From assembly GCA_029379385.1 (NCBI GenBank), contig CM055618.1, positions 4,474,134-4,538,133 of the forward strand: DNA of 64,000 nucleotides. Direction: 5' to 3'. The position numbers and the translations under genes are program-made. The notes beneath the pieces are model-generated. The model saw only the letters and a list, made by a program, of their open reading frames with translations. It was not told the origin of the DNA and made no database searches. Shown here piece by piece: positions 23,977-36,000 of this stretch. The stretch's first letter is position 1. Every line of letters begins with the position of its first letter. This DNA is from Quillaja saponaria (taxonomy: Eukaryota > Streptophyta > Magnoliopsida > Fabales > Quillajaceae).

Positions 23977-24134
23977 TAATGATGTGTCAAGAACTGGAAT
24001 TCGAGCATGTCAGGGAATTCTAGAGAACCACTTGCTAAAAACAATTAAGAGGAAGGGAATGTTATCTAATTACTAAAATGTCAGAAAGAAGTAAGAACTA
24101 AAAATAAATTGTTTAGTGTTTACAACAAAATTGA
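23977..24134 (+). repeat. 158-bp flanking direct repeat, right copy
   Basis: Partner of 16497-16654 (6 mismatches, no gaps). It abuts the last base of viral sequence. After 24134 the sequence continues into host DNA ('caattgttcaaac'), whereas the left copy is followed by virus, which confirms that the duplication brackets the insertion. Confidence 0.9.
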
Positions 24135-26213
24135 CAATTGTTCAAACTACTTATTTTATTTGGTTCCAAAGTACTATGTTGAGCTTGCATGTAAGTACTA
24201 TAAGAGCAAAGGAGTAAAAGAACAAAAGTATTAGCTAAGTATGATTTCTATTAGGATCACAGTACTTGGTGCTTTATGGAACAAGTCTTTGAGTGACTTA
24301 CAATTTACCATGGATACCCCAATTCACATCTTGAATGATGCTTTCACCTATCTCTCTTTAAAAGTTGTAGTTAAATATCAAGTATCAGTTAAGGAGATAC
24401 CTAAATACAGTACTAGCTAAACTATATGGAAATGCATATCTCTTAGTTAATATTTAAGAATTTACTTACATACTACTATTGATACAACTAGTGAATATAT
24501 ATAATTAAACTTCCAACAATAGCATGACAGTTACTGCTAGACAGGAGCAGCAACATATTGGACATTGTCAATTGACATTGTCCAAAACATATTGGATGTT
24601 TGTTGCATAGATTGCTTTCCTGGGAAAAATATAACCCAGTGTACTAACAATATGTCATACTATCATAACAATATAAGTTTTTAGCTTGTGCTTGTTTTGG
24701 CTAAAGGTCCAAGAAATCCCATTTCATTCTTAAAAGTGCTTTAATTTATTGTGCTATTTCTATTATGATTTAGCTTGTCCAGGCCATATACAATTTGAGG
24801 GTTGCAATAAGCACGTTAATAAATTTTAGCAATAAAAAGTATAAAATAAAGTGATTACTTTACCATCAACATTCACTCAAAAGTAAATGACTCTCTCTTT
24901 GAATAATAAAAGAAAATAAATTGTTGCTATAGATACATGATCACGCTCACTATTTACTTTTTACCGTTCCCTAGATTTTGATATATATCTTGCACGTTGC
25001 TTCTTAGTTCTTCAACCTTCTTTAAGCGGATGGCTCGTACAGATTATCTGTCGGAATTTGAAAAGAAAGATAAAGAGGATTGCATAGCTAGCTAGTTTGG
25101 CCGCTCCACGGCTGACATCTACAGAGGTGGTATTGGAAGAGCAACAACGGAGAACTAACTTAAGAGGAGTAAGCCATTGGCAAAGGAAACAAAAGCCAAA
25201 CACTTGCTTTCGAAGGAAACAAAACAATTGGTAAAAAGTTCTCACACTGCAACTTAAAGGGGGGAAACCGGCAAAGTAGAAAACGATACACGGAAATGAA
25301 AAGAAGACGACCAACCAAGCTAGGTCAGTAGACAAGGCAAAAAGAAAAAAAAAATTTGAGATAAGACAAAATAAGGAATAAAATAATGCAACACTTATCT
25401 ATTAGTTTAAACATATGGGGAAAATTGATTCCACTTATACATATCAATTATTGTTTTTTTATTTTTTTATGCACATTTTAATTTTATTTATTACTACAAT
25501 TTACATAAAATGAAATCTTATATACTTATAAGTCTATACAAGAGTTCATTTATTTTAATTTTTGACCTTGTGTAACATTTTATTCACCTAGTCACAATGA
25601 ATTACGTGCAAATATTCTAAGACATACACTCAATTATCGGGTTATAACAATTCAAACCTACCCACAATTAAAATTCCGTCTAAATTATTAAGTCACATGT
25701 TAAGAACATGTTGCTTCCCATTATTGTGGCATAATTGAAATTCAATTTACTTCTATTTGTTTGGCCCCATCAAGGTAGTCATACATTGAACTCAATTATG
25801 CAATAAAATATTATATGATATATTAGAATAATGGTTAAGACTTAATTAAAAACAATAGTCGTTGGCTCCCGTTGTGGCTATCATGGTTTTTAAGGCCATG
25901 CTTAGGTATCAATATAAATTGATTAAATGACAAGGCAATGTCAACTTAAGGAACTAGGAATTTACATAAGATGTAAACAATAGTTATTCAGTTATTTAAG
26001 ATTGTTTTGGTTTGTTGAAAGATCAAAACAAAATTTAATAATATCACACCTAACTATGAATATTATGAGATGATATTACAAATCTAATATAGATGGTCAT
26101 TAGATATGATGATAGAATAGTAGGAGCAATCAAATTAAACAAAGACATTATTCTTAAATGCATTTAATAAATATTAACACATGCTTTCTATCTTTTATAT
26201 CTAGATTGCTAAA
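24135..26213. other. AT-rich intergenic sequence
   Basis: About 2 kb between copy A and the copia gag start. It contains an imperfect palindrome at 24560-24583 and a slightly more G+C-rich patch at 25010-25330 with a 107-codon minus-strand frame that resembles nothing I know. The copia 5' LTR should lie in the right part, but I cannot identify its ends or a primer site. Confidence 0.4.
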
Positions 26214-26897
26214 ATGACAAATAATTTTTCACTTAGATCAATATTAGAATTGAATGAGTTGACTACTTTAACTATTTGGACTAGTACCTTAATCTCAAAA
26301 TTGTTTTGAGAGAAGAAAAAATTTCATATGTCCTGGAAAGGGACATCCCTTAGGCTTCGGTTGAAGGTGTGCTTGATTATGAGGAATTTGATTTCAATAA
26401 TCATTAGAAGCACCTAGATGATGATGAACAAGAAATATGTGTGATGTCGAGTTCTATGTCACAAGAGCTTCAAAGGAAGCATGAAAAAAATGGATGCTCG
26501 CACGATTATTGTGCACTTGTAAGAGTTGTATGATAAGCAGCACAGAGCCGAAAGATTTGAGGCATCCAAGGAATTGTTCCGCTATAAGATAGTATAATGT
26601 TCTTCAATAAATATTCACGTACTGAAGATGATTGGGTATATCGAAAGATTGTCCCAATTAGGATTTGTTATGGACTATGAACTTTCAGTTGATTTGATCT
26701 TACAGTCTTTGCCTGAGTCGATTTTACAATTTGTTATGAACTACAACATAGTTAAATTAGAAACAACTCCGCCCGAGTTACTTAACATGTTGAAAATTGT
26801 GGAGGGCAATATCAAAAAAGATAAAGCCAAGGTGATGTTGATAAGTGGTTCTTCTAAACCTAAGACAAAGTGTAAGAAGAAAAAGCCTAAGGTATAG
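26214..26897 (+). pseudogene. Ty1/copia gag remnant
   Basis: Starts at an ATG followed by NFSLRSILE, the usual N-terminus of the Tnt1-94-type copia gag. After several stops, the long open part (26628-26897) has MIGYIERLSQLGFVMDYELS and SLPESILQFVMNYN, then a lysine-rich tail. This is the UBN2/retrotran_gag region that builds the cytoplasmic particle. The start of the frame has frameshifts near 26290 and 26400. The zinc knuckle that should follow is cut off by the AT-rich insertion at 26898. It belongs with the pol pieces at 27640-28343 and 31332-33208. Confidence 0.85.
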
Positions 26898-27620
26898 TTT
26901 GGTACACATGAATGATTTTTGTGGAATTGGAATGAGAATGGAATGCAAGTAAAATAGAATGATTATTCCATTTTGTTGTTTCATAATGTCGGTGGAAAAT
27001 ATTTACTTTCTATGCAATTTTTAGATATGAAACAATATAAAAATTATGCTAAAATGATAAAAATATCCCTCTAATAGATAAAGTAATAAAAATGTAACAT
27101 AATATATTTCTTAATTTTTTAAAAAAAGTTTATATTATTTATTTATTTATTATTAATTAATTAATTATTATTATTACTTATAGTTATTTTATTATTTTTA
27201 GTTCTTATTTCTATTATTTATTAATATTAATATTTTAGTTTAAAATTACTTAACTAATTTATTTATTTAACATTAATTATTTATTTATAATTATTTTATT
27301 TATTTTGATATGAAGGGTATTTTAATCATTTGACTAAAATGAATTGATTTATTATTATTTTTAAATACAAGTTTTTTAATTTTATATTTTATATTATTTA
27401 ATGTGATATAAAGGGTATTTTTGTCATTTTCCTAAATTAAATAATAAATATATTTTATTTATTTATGTATAATATTATTATTTTATTAATATTCAACTTG
27501 TTATTTTATGTGATAGAATGATTCTTTTGGTCATTAAACTGAACTAAATTGATTCCATAGAATTAGGAATAAGCAATCCTACTCCCTAGGTGGGTTTGAG
27601 GATTCTTACTTCTATGGAAT
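26898..27620. mobile_element. AT-rich insertion in copia, MITE-like
   Basis: About 720 bp of very AT-rich sequence that splits the copia gag from its pol. The edges carry words built on 'ggaatgagaatggaatgc' (left) and 'gattccatagaattagg' (right), a weakly inverted arrangement common in non-autonomous DNA transposons. I cannot define terminal inverted repeats or a target duplication, so the class is a guess. No coding capacity. Confidence 0.35.
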
Positions 27621-27639
27621 AAAATGGCTAGAAGGTTAA

Positions 27640-28343
27640 CAAAATGATGCTTAGCAAGGGTGAAGTGGACTTACGAGTGGGAAATGGAGCAAGAGTTATT
27701 GTATTATCTATAGGGTCTTACTTTTTAGAATTTTCATCCGGCATGATAGTCGAACTAGATAGTTGTTATTTTGTTCTAGTTATTTATAAGAATATTTTTT
27801 TCGTTTCTTGTTTGGACAAGAAATGTTTTACATTTGTAATAAAGCAAAATAGATTTTCCTTCTCCTTAAATGGAGTTTATGAATCATAAACACTAAGAAT
27901 TCACTACTAAGAATGCATTGTTTGAACAATGCATTATTTGTTCTAGAATTCACTACTATTATCCTCGACATAAACACTAAGAAATCCAAATAAGTCTAAC
28001 ACCTCCCTACTTATGGCATTGTAGACTAAATCACATAAATGAGACTAGGATACTAGATTACACCAAAGTGGATATATAGATCCATTTGATTATGAATCAT
28101 ATGGAACACGTGAATCCTGTCTATTCAGAAAGATGACCAAGAAACCTTTCATGGTAAAGGGTCACAAGCTACTTAGTTATAAGAACTCATACACTCCGAT
28201 GTTTGTGGACCAATGTCTATACATGCTAAAGGTGGATATTCCCACTTCATAACCTTTACTGACGACAAGTCATGGAATGGGTATGTGTATCTTATGAGAT
28301 ACAAGTATGAATTGTTTAAAAAGTTCAAAGAATTAAAGAATGA
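27640..28343 (+). pseudogene. Ty1/copia pre-integrase and integrase N-terminal region
   Basis: Begins with the VDLRVGNGARVIVLSIG stretch downstream of the copia protease, followed by NIFFVSCLDKK and, in a shifted frame, the zinc-binding pre-integrase box with YESYGTRESCL and KMTKKPF. Then come the integrase N-terminus and first catalytic Asp (LIHSDVCGPMSIHAKGGYSH, then FITFTDDKS). The frame is cut at 28343 by the solo LTR and resumes at 31332. Integrase would insert copia cDNA into the genome. The protease active site itself is lost with the AT-rich insertion. Confidence 0.88.
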
Positions 28344-31326
28344 TGTTATAACCCGATAGTTTAGCATTCATTTTAAAATGTTTCTACGTAATTTGTTGCG
28401 ATTAGTTGGATAAAATTTTACACTAAGTAGAATTAAAATAAATAAAAACATACATATATATATATAATATATACACGTGGAATTAGGAAATTAATTTTCA
28501 CCATACTTTTGGTTGATTTAAGACAAGATTAAATATACACCATACAATTACACTTTTGATTTTCGACTTGGTATATTTTACTCTTTTGTCTTTTCTTTGC
28601 TTTGTTTCTCCTTGTTGACCGATGTTGCTCCTCATTGTTGTCTCCACCGACTTTGATATAAGCTCCTATTTTTTTCACTATTTTGAAAGCTCTTTATCGC
28701 CATTGATGTTTTAGAAAATTTTGCTTCCATCTTGTTCCAGCCGAGAAGCTTTTTTTTTGAAAACTTCTCCTTCCTTCCTTCCTTCCTTCCTTTCTACCTT
28801 GTCCTTGTCTTGCTTAGTTGATTAGAGAGATTAAGGAACTAACTTTTGGTAGCCGACATATTGTTCTGTTTTGAGGAAAAATAGCCTGCTTTTATGTCTC
28901 CTTGTAATAGCCGTAGTTGAAGAATTGGTGTCTTCTTGGAGATGTAGCTTTGCTGTCTTCTTTAGTTGGCAGTTCCTTTCAAGCAAGGCAGTGGCTAGTG
29001 CGAGGGGTTGAAGATGGCAGCTTGGCTGCACTATTTTGGCGTGCAACAAGTGTTGGGGATGGAGGCATAGTAGCCATGTGGTGCTGAAGGTGCAGCAGCT
29101 GCTACTCTGTACTTTGCTTTGAGGGGCTGCAGCAGGGCTGGGGTGATTGTGAGTTTGATGGAAGGGACATACATGGTTTCATCTTGGAGGAGACAACCAC
29201 TACCTTACTTTAGGGTAATTCCATGGTTTACAATTTTGGTTATTACAGTAATTAAATGAATTATGATTAAGGGTTTGAGCAAGAATCATGTAAATTGGTT
29301 ATGTGATTAGTAAAAGGTAAACATTGGAATGGGTAGGAACTTAGGCACTTAAAATGCTAGTAAAAATGTCTAAATGAAACTAGTTATAGTATAATGAATG
29401 AAGAAAGATTAAAGACATGAATTAAGAGTTGGAATTTGAATAAAAAGTTTATAAATGAGAACAAAGAAGGGTTGATTAATGTAGTAAATTGAGGATTTGA
29501 TGATAATGGGTAGTGAGTATGGGTAAAGGATGGTTAATTGTGAAGTGAAGTGTTAAAAGTGAGAGTTGAATGGGTTTTGAAGGGATGCAGGGCAGATTTC
29601 GTGGGTGAGAGAAGTCTTGTGTTTCGGGTGCTTTAGAGGCAGAATTAAACTATGGGTTCTAAAGAGAGTCTTGAAATGATACTTGCAAAATTTCGTAACT
29701 TGGTTCCAAGTATGTTGGTAGTTAGAGCTGTTAGACTGCCGCTAGGTCATGCAGGATTTTTAGTGCCCTGTTTTTGGTTCATGTAAGAAATTGAGTGGGT
29801 TCAAGACTAATTTTAAGAAAATTTTCTAAATAAGAAAAATATATATACTTGTCTATTAATAAATCCAACAAACATAATTGGATTTCGTTTTCCTAGAGAA
29901 AGTTATGTTCAATTAACTAAGGTAAGGTCAGAGCTGTCAAAATTCTGTGTTTTGTAGAATTTGATTCAATTTCAAAGAATAAATTGTATTGATATTTATA
30001 TCTAAAAATTACAAATGATATACCAGTATAAATCTAAATGTGTCTAGTATTTAATTAATTTTACGAAACTAGATTTGGAATTTCCTAGAATAAGATATGA
30101 CTGTTATAGTGAACATTGGTCAAAACCTCAAATTTAGACAGTTTCAACATCTCTAACTCACTAAGTGCTTTCTATCTTTTCTAATGGTTTCTTCTACCCT
30201 ATGCATTGTCAAGACATTTAAAATGTCTCTTCATTATTAACCTTACCACATAAAGTACAATTCATACTACTTGATATGTAATAGCTTATAAACTGAGTAT
30301 TATTTAGAATTATGAATTTCAGTTCCTGACCCTTTTATCGGCTTGATGACATACGTGAGCACAGAACAAAGTAATGAACAAGATTTGTAAACCAATGAGA
30401 GGTCAATTGCTGCCTTTAGGGGCTAGATTATTATATGTGATTATATGTGTATTTAAATTTACGTGATATATAGAAAATAAGCAAGTATAGTATTTCAGTA
30501 ATGTATTTGAATTATGTTTGTTTAGTATTGGTTGTGGTTGATAAGGGCCAACAAAGTGAGGTTTTAGGAAAAATGATTTTATCTCTGAAATTAAAAATCC
30601 AGGTGCACCTAGGATATTTTGGTTTAAAATCCAGAGAGATTCTAATTCTAATAAATGTATTTTTTTTTTTAAAGTTTGCGTGGTAGAGGATGAAATTGTT
30701 GTGCGGGGCTACGTTACCCATTGGCCATTTTTTTGCTTTGTATGCTACATTTTCCTTGTTTGGAACTATGAGCTTCAAATGTTTACATTGACTTATATTA
30801 AAGTGCTGGTATTTTTGAATTACAACATGAATAATGATACTTAAGATTAAAGGATGATATATGTGCTCTGAGTGATTCTAGTGCCTTTTGGGTATGATTT
30901 TCCACTCACTGAGTCCGTAAGACTCACCCTTCTTTCTTGAATTTTTTAGTCTTAGTAATTGGAACTTAAGTATAGTCTTATGTTATGTTATAGTCTAGTT
31001 ATTTGGTACTATAATGGGAAAAAGAGTGAAGCTCATTGCATATATTGTCTATGTGTAATTTTGTAGTTATTATGCTTGCTTGTATGTGAACAAGAACATG
31101 TATTGTGTATATGCTCCCCATTATGTGGAACTGTTGCCAAAATTTTTAGTAAATATTATATATTTAGTAACAAGTCTATGTTTTAAATTTAAGTAAGTAG
31201 AGATTTTCTTGATATTAAATATTATTATTTCGAAAACTCCTGTGTGTTTAGTAATTAATAGTAAAGTCAAGGTTACGATGGTTATCCAATCCTCTAGCTA
31301 GTCATGCCTCTGTGATAGATGTGACA
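28344..31326 (+). mobile_element. Solo LTR (2983 bp) of a gypsy-like family, AATGA target duplication
   Basis: Begins TGTTATAACCC and ends GATGTGACA, canonical TG...CA LTR ends. It is flanked by AATGA on both sides (28339-28343 and 31327-31331), a perfect 5-bp target duplication, and the copia integrase frame resumes right after it, so both boundaries are secure. No coding region, primer site or second LTR lies within, so the internal region was probably lost by LTR-LTR recombination. It holds an AT microsatellite (about 28448-28475) and a TTCC microsatellite (28771-28796). The phrase 'cactcactgagtccgtaaga' near 30905 is like those in LTRs of Tekay/Del-type elements. Related copies lie at 11251, 13600 and 33209. 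Confidence 0.92.
28771..28796 (+). repeat. (TTCC)n microsatellite
   Basis: About six TTCC units inside the solo LTR, following a run of T. No function inferred. Confidence 0.8.
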
Positions 31327-31331
31327 AATGA

Positions 31332-31740
31332 GTAGAGAAATAAACTGGAAACAGAACAAGACACTTAGATTTGATCGAGGTGGAGAATACCTTATTTTAG
31401 CCAGGAGTTCTTAGACTTTTTAAAGGACAATAAGATTTTATCTAAATGGACTCCTCTTGGTACACCTCAGCTCAATGGTGTATCCGAAAGGAGGAATCAC
31501 ACCTTGTTAGACATGATGTGTTCCATGATGTTGACTTACCAATTTCTTTTTGGGGATATGTTTTGATTATTGCAACTTACCTTATAGAAGTCCATCAAAA
31601 TTTGTGCAAAGAACTCCATATGAGATATGGAATAACAAAAAACCAAATATTTCACAACTGAGAATTTGGGGTTGTCATGATTATGTCAAAAGTTTTTTGA
31701 TTAATAAGCTTGAAGCCAAGAGTGATAAGTGATTGTTTGT
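31332..31740 (+). pseudogene. Ty1/copia integrase core, continued
   Basis: Resumes the copia integrase after the solo LTR. Visible in neighbouring frames are FLDFLKDNKILSKWTPLG, then TPQLNGVSERRNHTLLDM (with the catalytic Glu of the DDE triad in SERRN) and YEIWNNKKPNISQLRIWGC. At least two frameshifts separate the pieces. Bases 31741-32090 continue as degenerate linker between integrase and RT. Confidence 0.85.
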
Positions 31741-32089
31741 GAGAAACAAGAGGATATTACTTTTTATCACCCCCAATAGCAAAAGGTGTTTGTTTCGAGA
31801 AACACTGTCTTTCTTGAAAAAGAGTTCTTCTTGAAAGAAACTATAGGAGTAAAGTAGAAATTCAAGTAACCCAAACTGAGATCGATCACTTAATGGAACT
31901 CAAACATGTACCACAAGAGTTGGAGGTATGAGAAAAGGTTCAACACATACAACTGCTTTGTAGGATTAATAGAATAAGTTGACTTCCAATCAGGTATGGA
32001 TTTTTGATTGTCAGAAAGACATTCTACTTATAAAGGATGTTGAGCCTACTAGTTATGAGAAATCAACCAAAGATATTGATTCCTTGAAG

Positions 32090-33208
32090 TGACAAGATGC
32101 CATGAAATCCAAAATGGACTTAATGTATGACGAAAAAGTATGGAGTTTGGTTGAGCCACCTAAAGCGATTAATCCTATTAAGTAAAAATGGGTCTCTAAG
32201 AAAAAAAATTGATGCATATGGCAACATACAAACCTTCAAAGCAAGGTTAGTGGCAAAAGGTTACAGGCAAAAACAAGGAATTGATTTTGATGAAACTTTT
32301 TCACCAGTTGCCATGATCAAGTCAATTCGGATTTTACTGGCAATAGCTGCATATTAAGATTATAAAATGTGGCAAATGGATGTCATTGCTTTCCTTAATG
32401 GTTATTTAAGAGAGTGTATAAGATAAAACATGAGGCTTTTGAATCCAAAGTCCATCATGATAAAGTACGCAAGCTACAAGAGTCCATTTATGGACTTTGC
32501 TTAAGCTTCAAGAAGCTAGAACATTTTTTTTGATAAAACCATAATGGCTTATGATTTCATTAAAAACGAAGATGAATTGTGTGAGTACAAGAAGGTTTGT
32601 GGTAGTGCAGACAAGCTTTTGTTATCCGAAAATTCCTCTATGAAAGATATGGGTGAAATAACTTATATACTAGGTATAAGTATCTATAAATATAGATCCA
32701 AAAGGTTGCTTAGATTATCACAATCCATATACATTGACAAAATTCTTAAGACGTTTTGTATAGATGGGTCAAGGAAAGAGTTCTTACCCAAGTCACATGG
32801 TATGCATCTTTCCAAAAGTATGTCTCCTCATACAGAATTAGAAAGAGAACGTATGAATAAAACACCATATACTTCCACACTTTGATGCATCATATGCTTT
32901 AAGTGTTACAAGCAGATACTAGGGTTTTCTGGGTGAGGTTGATTGGAAGGTAGTTAAGAACAACCTTAAGTACTTGAGAAGGATTAAGGATGCATTCTTA
33001 ATATATGGAGGAACTTAAGAAATGAAAGTTCTAGGATATGCTGATGCCAGCTTTCAAATCGATAGGGATGATTGTAAATCGCAGTCTAGTTTCTTATTTA
33101 CTCTTAATGGAGGAACCATTAGCTTGAAGACTTCCAAGCAAGAAACAATAGCATATTCTAAAATCGAAGCTAAGTACATAGCTGCTTCTGAAGTAGCTAA
33201 AGAGGTAG
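32090..33208 (+). pseudogene. Ty1/copia reverse transcriptase and RNase H, YVDD lost
   Basis: RT motifs in order: [20 protein letters not shown] and [20 protein letters not shown] (32240-32357), then WQMDVIAFLNGYL with a frameshift, then MKDMGEITYILGISIYKYRS (about 32640-32700) and the RNase H part LGYADASFQIDRDD to KIEAKYIAASEVAKE (33022-33208). Between GSA and the LLLSENSSMKDM segment (junction near 32610) the usual stretch with the catalytic Tyr-Val-Asp-Asp is absent. RNase H keeps the Asp of YADAS and the Glu of IEAKY. The frame ends abruptly at 33208 where another LTR fragment begins. Confidence 0.88.
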
Positions 33209-33820
33209 TGTTATAACCCAACAATTTTGCGTACATGTTACAATGTTGGGTGATTTGGATATAGATTTTTTTTATTAGTTAAATGTTAAATAAAAGTATA
33301 CAAAGATATATACATATATATTTACTAAATAAAACCTTAGTCTTAAATATTTTGTAATGGATAGTATCCCATTTTTACAGTTTTTAAAGTTATCTTGCTT
33401 ACTCTGGCTATTATTTATTCTTGATAATTAATAAGATTTGAAGGACTAGCCCAGGTCCTAGTAAAGTAAAACAAAAAAAAAAAAGCATTGAAAGGTTTGA
33501 TTAATGATCTTAACTTTGCTTCTACTTAGGTAGTCATGATAGTTTGCTAGATGTTAATCTTCTTGATCTATGAATATAAGTTGCTTGGTTTAGCAAAACC
33601 AAAGTTAAATTAAAAGTGTTTAATTTAATCAAGTATCTTAGGAAGTATAGAATTACAATTATTGCCAATGTATAAGAAAACTTAATTGGTTTACACACTT
33701 TAATTGACTTAGGTTAAGAACCTAGAAGGCTTAATGGAGTCTTCATATTAATAATTAACTTCCAATCACATAAGGGTAAAAAAGTAATTGTCATCTTACA
33801 TATATGGAAAAACTTATTTT
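33209..33820 (+). repeat. 5' fragment of a TGTTATAACCC-type LTR
   Basis: Begins TGTTATAACCCAAC exactly where the copia RNase H frame stops, like the start of the solo LTR at 28344. The next 150 bases share the same layout (TA-rich tract with 'atacatatata'). After about 33820 the sequence is gypsy integrase on the opposite strand, and no CA end or repeat of the GGTAG flank was found, so the right part of this LTR has been lost at the junction. Confidence 0.6.
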
Positions 33821-33821
33821 C

Positions 33822-34260
33822 TCAAGAGTCAATAAAATGTCTAGTGGGAATCTTAATTGTGGCCACTAGGAGTCTAAATTGAAACTTATTTCCCAACTTT
33901 TTCCAAAGAGTCTTCCAAAAATGACTCAAAAGTTTTGAATCTCGATCAGAAGTGATGGTTTTAGGAATGCCATGAAGCTTAACAATTTCTTGAAAATAAA
34001 GGTCTACATTACATGTGGCATCCGAAGTGTCATTGCATGGAACCAAATACGCCATTTTAGAAAATCTATCTGATACCATAATTGAATCTTTACCTCCTTG
34101 AGTTCTAGGCAGACCATAATGAAATCCATACTCACATCTTCTCGAGGTGTTGTTATAATTGGATGTGGAGCACATTTGGCATTGCTCCCATGCATCTTGG
34201 CTTTGTGACAATTAGTACATCTTTCACAATCTTCTCAACGTCTTGTACAGTCTTAGGCCA
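33822..34260 (-). pseudogene. Ty3/gypsy chromovirus-type integrase fragment
   Basis: Minus strand, frames at 33822-34211 and 34004-34195. The zinc-binding end keeps [16 protein letters not shown]; the core keeps a [17 protein letters not shown] stretch and [20 protein letters not shown], with the two catalytic Asp positions recognisable. The third acidic residue and the C-terminal (chromo) domain are missing because the sequence ends at the LTR junction near 33820. It belongs to the gag-pol that begins at 36593. Confidence 0.85.
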
Positions 34261-34923
34261 ATAGAAGTTTTCTTGCACCATGATTAAGGTTTTGTATTGG
34301 CCAAAGCGTCCAACAAGTCCCTCCACCATGAGCCTATTGAATTATGGCTTCTCTAAGAAAACATTTTGATATACAAAGATGTTCACTTCTGAAAAGGACA
34401 CCATCTAAAATAAAAAGTTGGTTCTTTCATCCATTTAAAAAAGTTTTCCAAAGATTGCCAAATTCAGAATCATCTTCGTAAGAGCTTTAATAACCTCAAA
34501 ACCAATCACCCCAGATTGCATAATGTTTAACAAAACATGTTCTACTCAAGACATCTACCGCCTTATTCAATTGTCCAGATTTATGTTTGAGAACAAACTG
34601 AAAAAGTTGAAGGAATTCTACCCATTTTGTATGTCATGCATTTTAGCTTATGTTAGTTGCTCAAGTACTTCAATGCCTCGTGGTCTGAATAAAACACAAA
34701 CTCTTTGGGAAGCATGTAATAATTTTCTAAACAGCCAAAATTATTTCATAGAACTCTTTGTCATAAGTTAAATATTTCCTCTTGGCATAATTTAATTTTT
34801 CATTAAAAAAAGCAATGGATCTCTTTTCTTGGCTAAGTACAGCACCAATTCCCACTTTTGATGCATCCCAATCTACTACAAACACTTGGTTGAAATATGG
34901 AATTATTAGAATTAGGGCTGCGG
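34261..34923 (-). pseudogene. Ty3/gypsy RNase H to integrase linker, degenerate
   Basis: Between RT and integrase on the minus strand the sequence still contains RNase H-like fragments ([11 protein letters not shown], then HDIQNGRIPSTF) and the pre-integrase spacer, with many stops and frameshifts. Plus-strand open frames here (for example 34523-34771) are shadows. Confidence 0.6.
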
Positions 34924-35720
34924 TTATCTTCCTCTTGATAAGATTAAGCTTTCATGGGTTTCATGGCATTTACTGATAGGAGTTACTAGCATGCTGAAAT
35001 GCTTAATAAACCTCCTATAGAAAGAGATCATCCCATTGAAGATCCATACATCATGAATAGTTTTAGGAACTAGCCAACTTTCTATTGCTTCCACCTTGGT
35101 AGGATCCATCTTTATTCCTATGCTAAACACCATATAACCCAAGAAAACAAGGTTATCTGTAATGTAATGACATTTTTGCAATTTAGCAAAATGTCTTTGT
35201 TCCCTCAAGGTTTGAAAACCACTCCTTAGATGCTCTAAATGGTCTTGCAAAGATTTACTAGAAACCAAAATATGTGTCATGAGCCTCATGAAAATCCTTG
35301 GTGCAATTGAAAGCCCAAATGGCATTGCAGACCACTCATAAAGTCCCTTTCCAGATGTGAATGTTGTTTTCCATTCATCTCATCTCTCATTATTATTTGG
35401 TGATAATCAATTTGGAGATCAATTTTTGAGAACACCTTAGCACCATGAAGTTGATGAAGTAAATCATCCAACCTTGTAATAGGAAACCAATACTTTATGG
35501 TAATCTTGTTGATGGCTCTACTATCAACACACATACACCATGAACCATCCTTCTTTGGTACTAGTTGAGCAGGAAAAACACAAGGGCTCATACTTTCTCA
35601 AATCAGCCCCTTAGTTATTAAATCATCCACTTGCCTTTGTAATTCAACATCATCAATAGGCCGCTTTATTAGATAGGGCAGCTCATGGGACAAGATTAAA
35701 TACAATGCTAAATGTTCCTC
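34924..35720 (-). pseudogene. Ty3/gypsy reverse transcriptase, YFDD lost
   Basis: Minus strand. ELQRQVDDLITKGLI leads into [20 protein letters not shown] and [20 protein letters not shown] (35400-35591), [15 protein letters not shown], then in another frame [16 protein letters not shown] and CHYITDNLVFLGYMVFSIGI (34924-35325). This is a chromovirus-like RT. Right after FMRLM the usual stretch with the catalytic Tyr-Phe-Asp-Asp is missing: the sequence goes directly to ILVSSKSLQDHLEHL (junction about 35274-35280), probably through a short 'atga' homology. RT would copy the element RNA; this one cannot. Confidence 0.88.
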
Positions 35721-36000
35721 ATTGGTGGAAAAATAATAAGAATCTTATCAGGTACTACATCCTTAAATCCTCCAACAAAGGCAACAAAAACTCATGATAT
35801 TGTGTTTGTTGAGTTGCCAAGAGAGATTAGATTTCACCTGGCTTAGCCAAAACTTGATTTAGTTGTGAACCTGTTAGAAAGAATTACCAACCTCCTTGGA
35901 ATATTTCAATTCAGGCTTCAAGGGAGCTAAAATAATCCAAACACCATCCTTGACAAATGAGTGAGTATTTTTAAACCCATCCATGGATTCAACACCACCA

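Noticed and set aside
24560..24583. Palindrome 'ggacattgtcaattgaca..' as a regulatory site
   Set aside because: The arms are imperfect, it sits in AT-rich intergenic DNA with no gene nearby, and such short palindromes are expected by chance.
25012..25335. 107-codon minus-strand frame, Phe/Cys-rich, possibly a membrane protein
   Set aside because: Composition fits a reverse reading of purine-rich DNA; no family resemblance, no partner exon and no conserved counterpart in the window.
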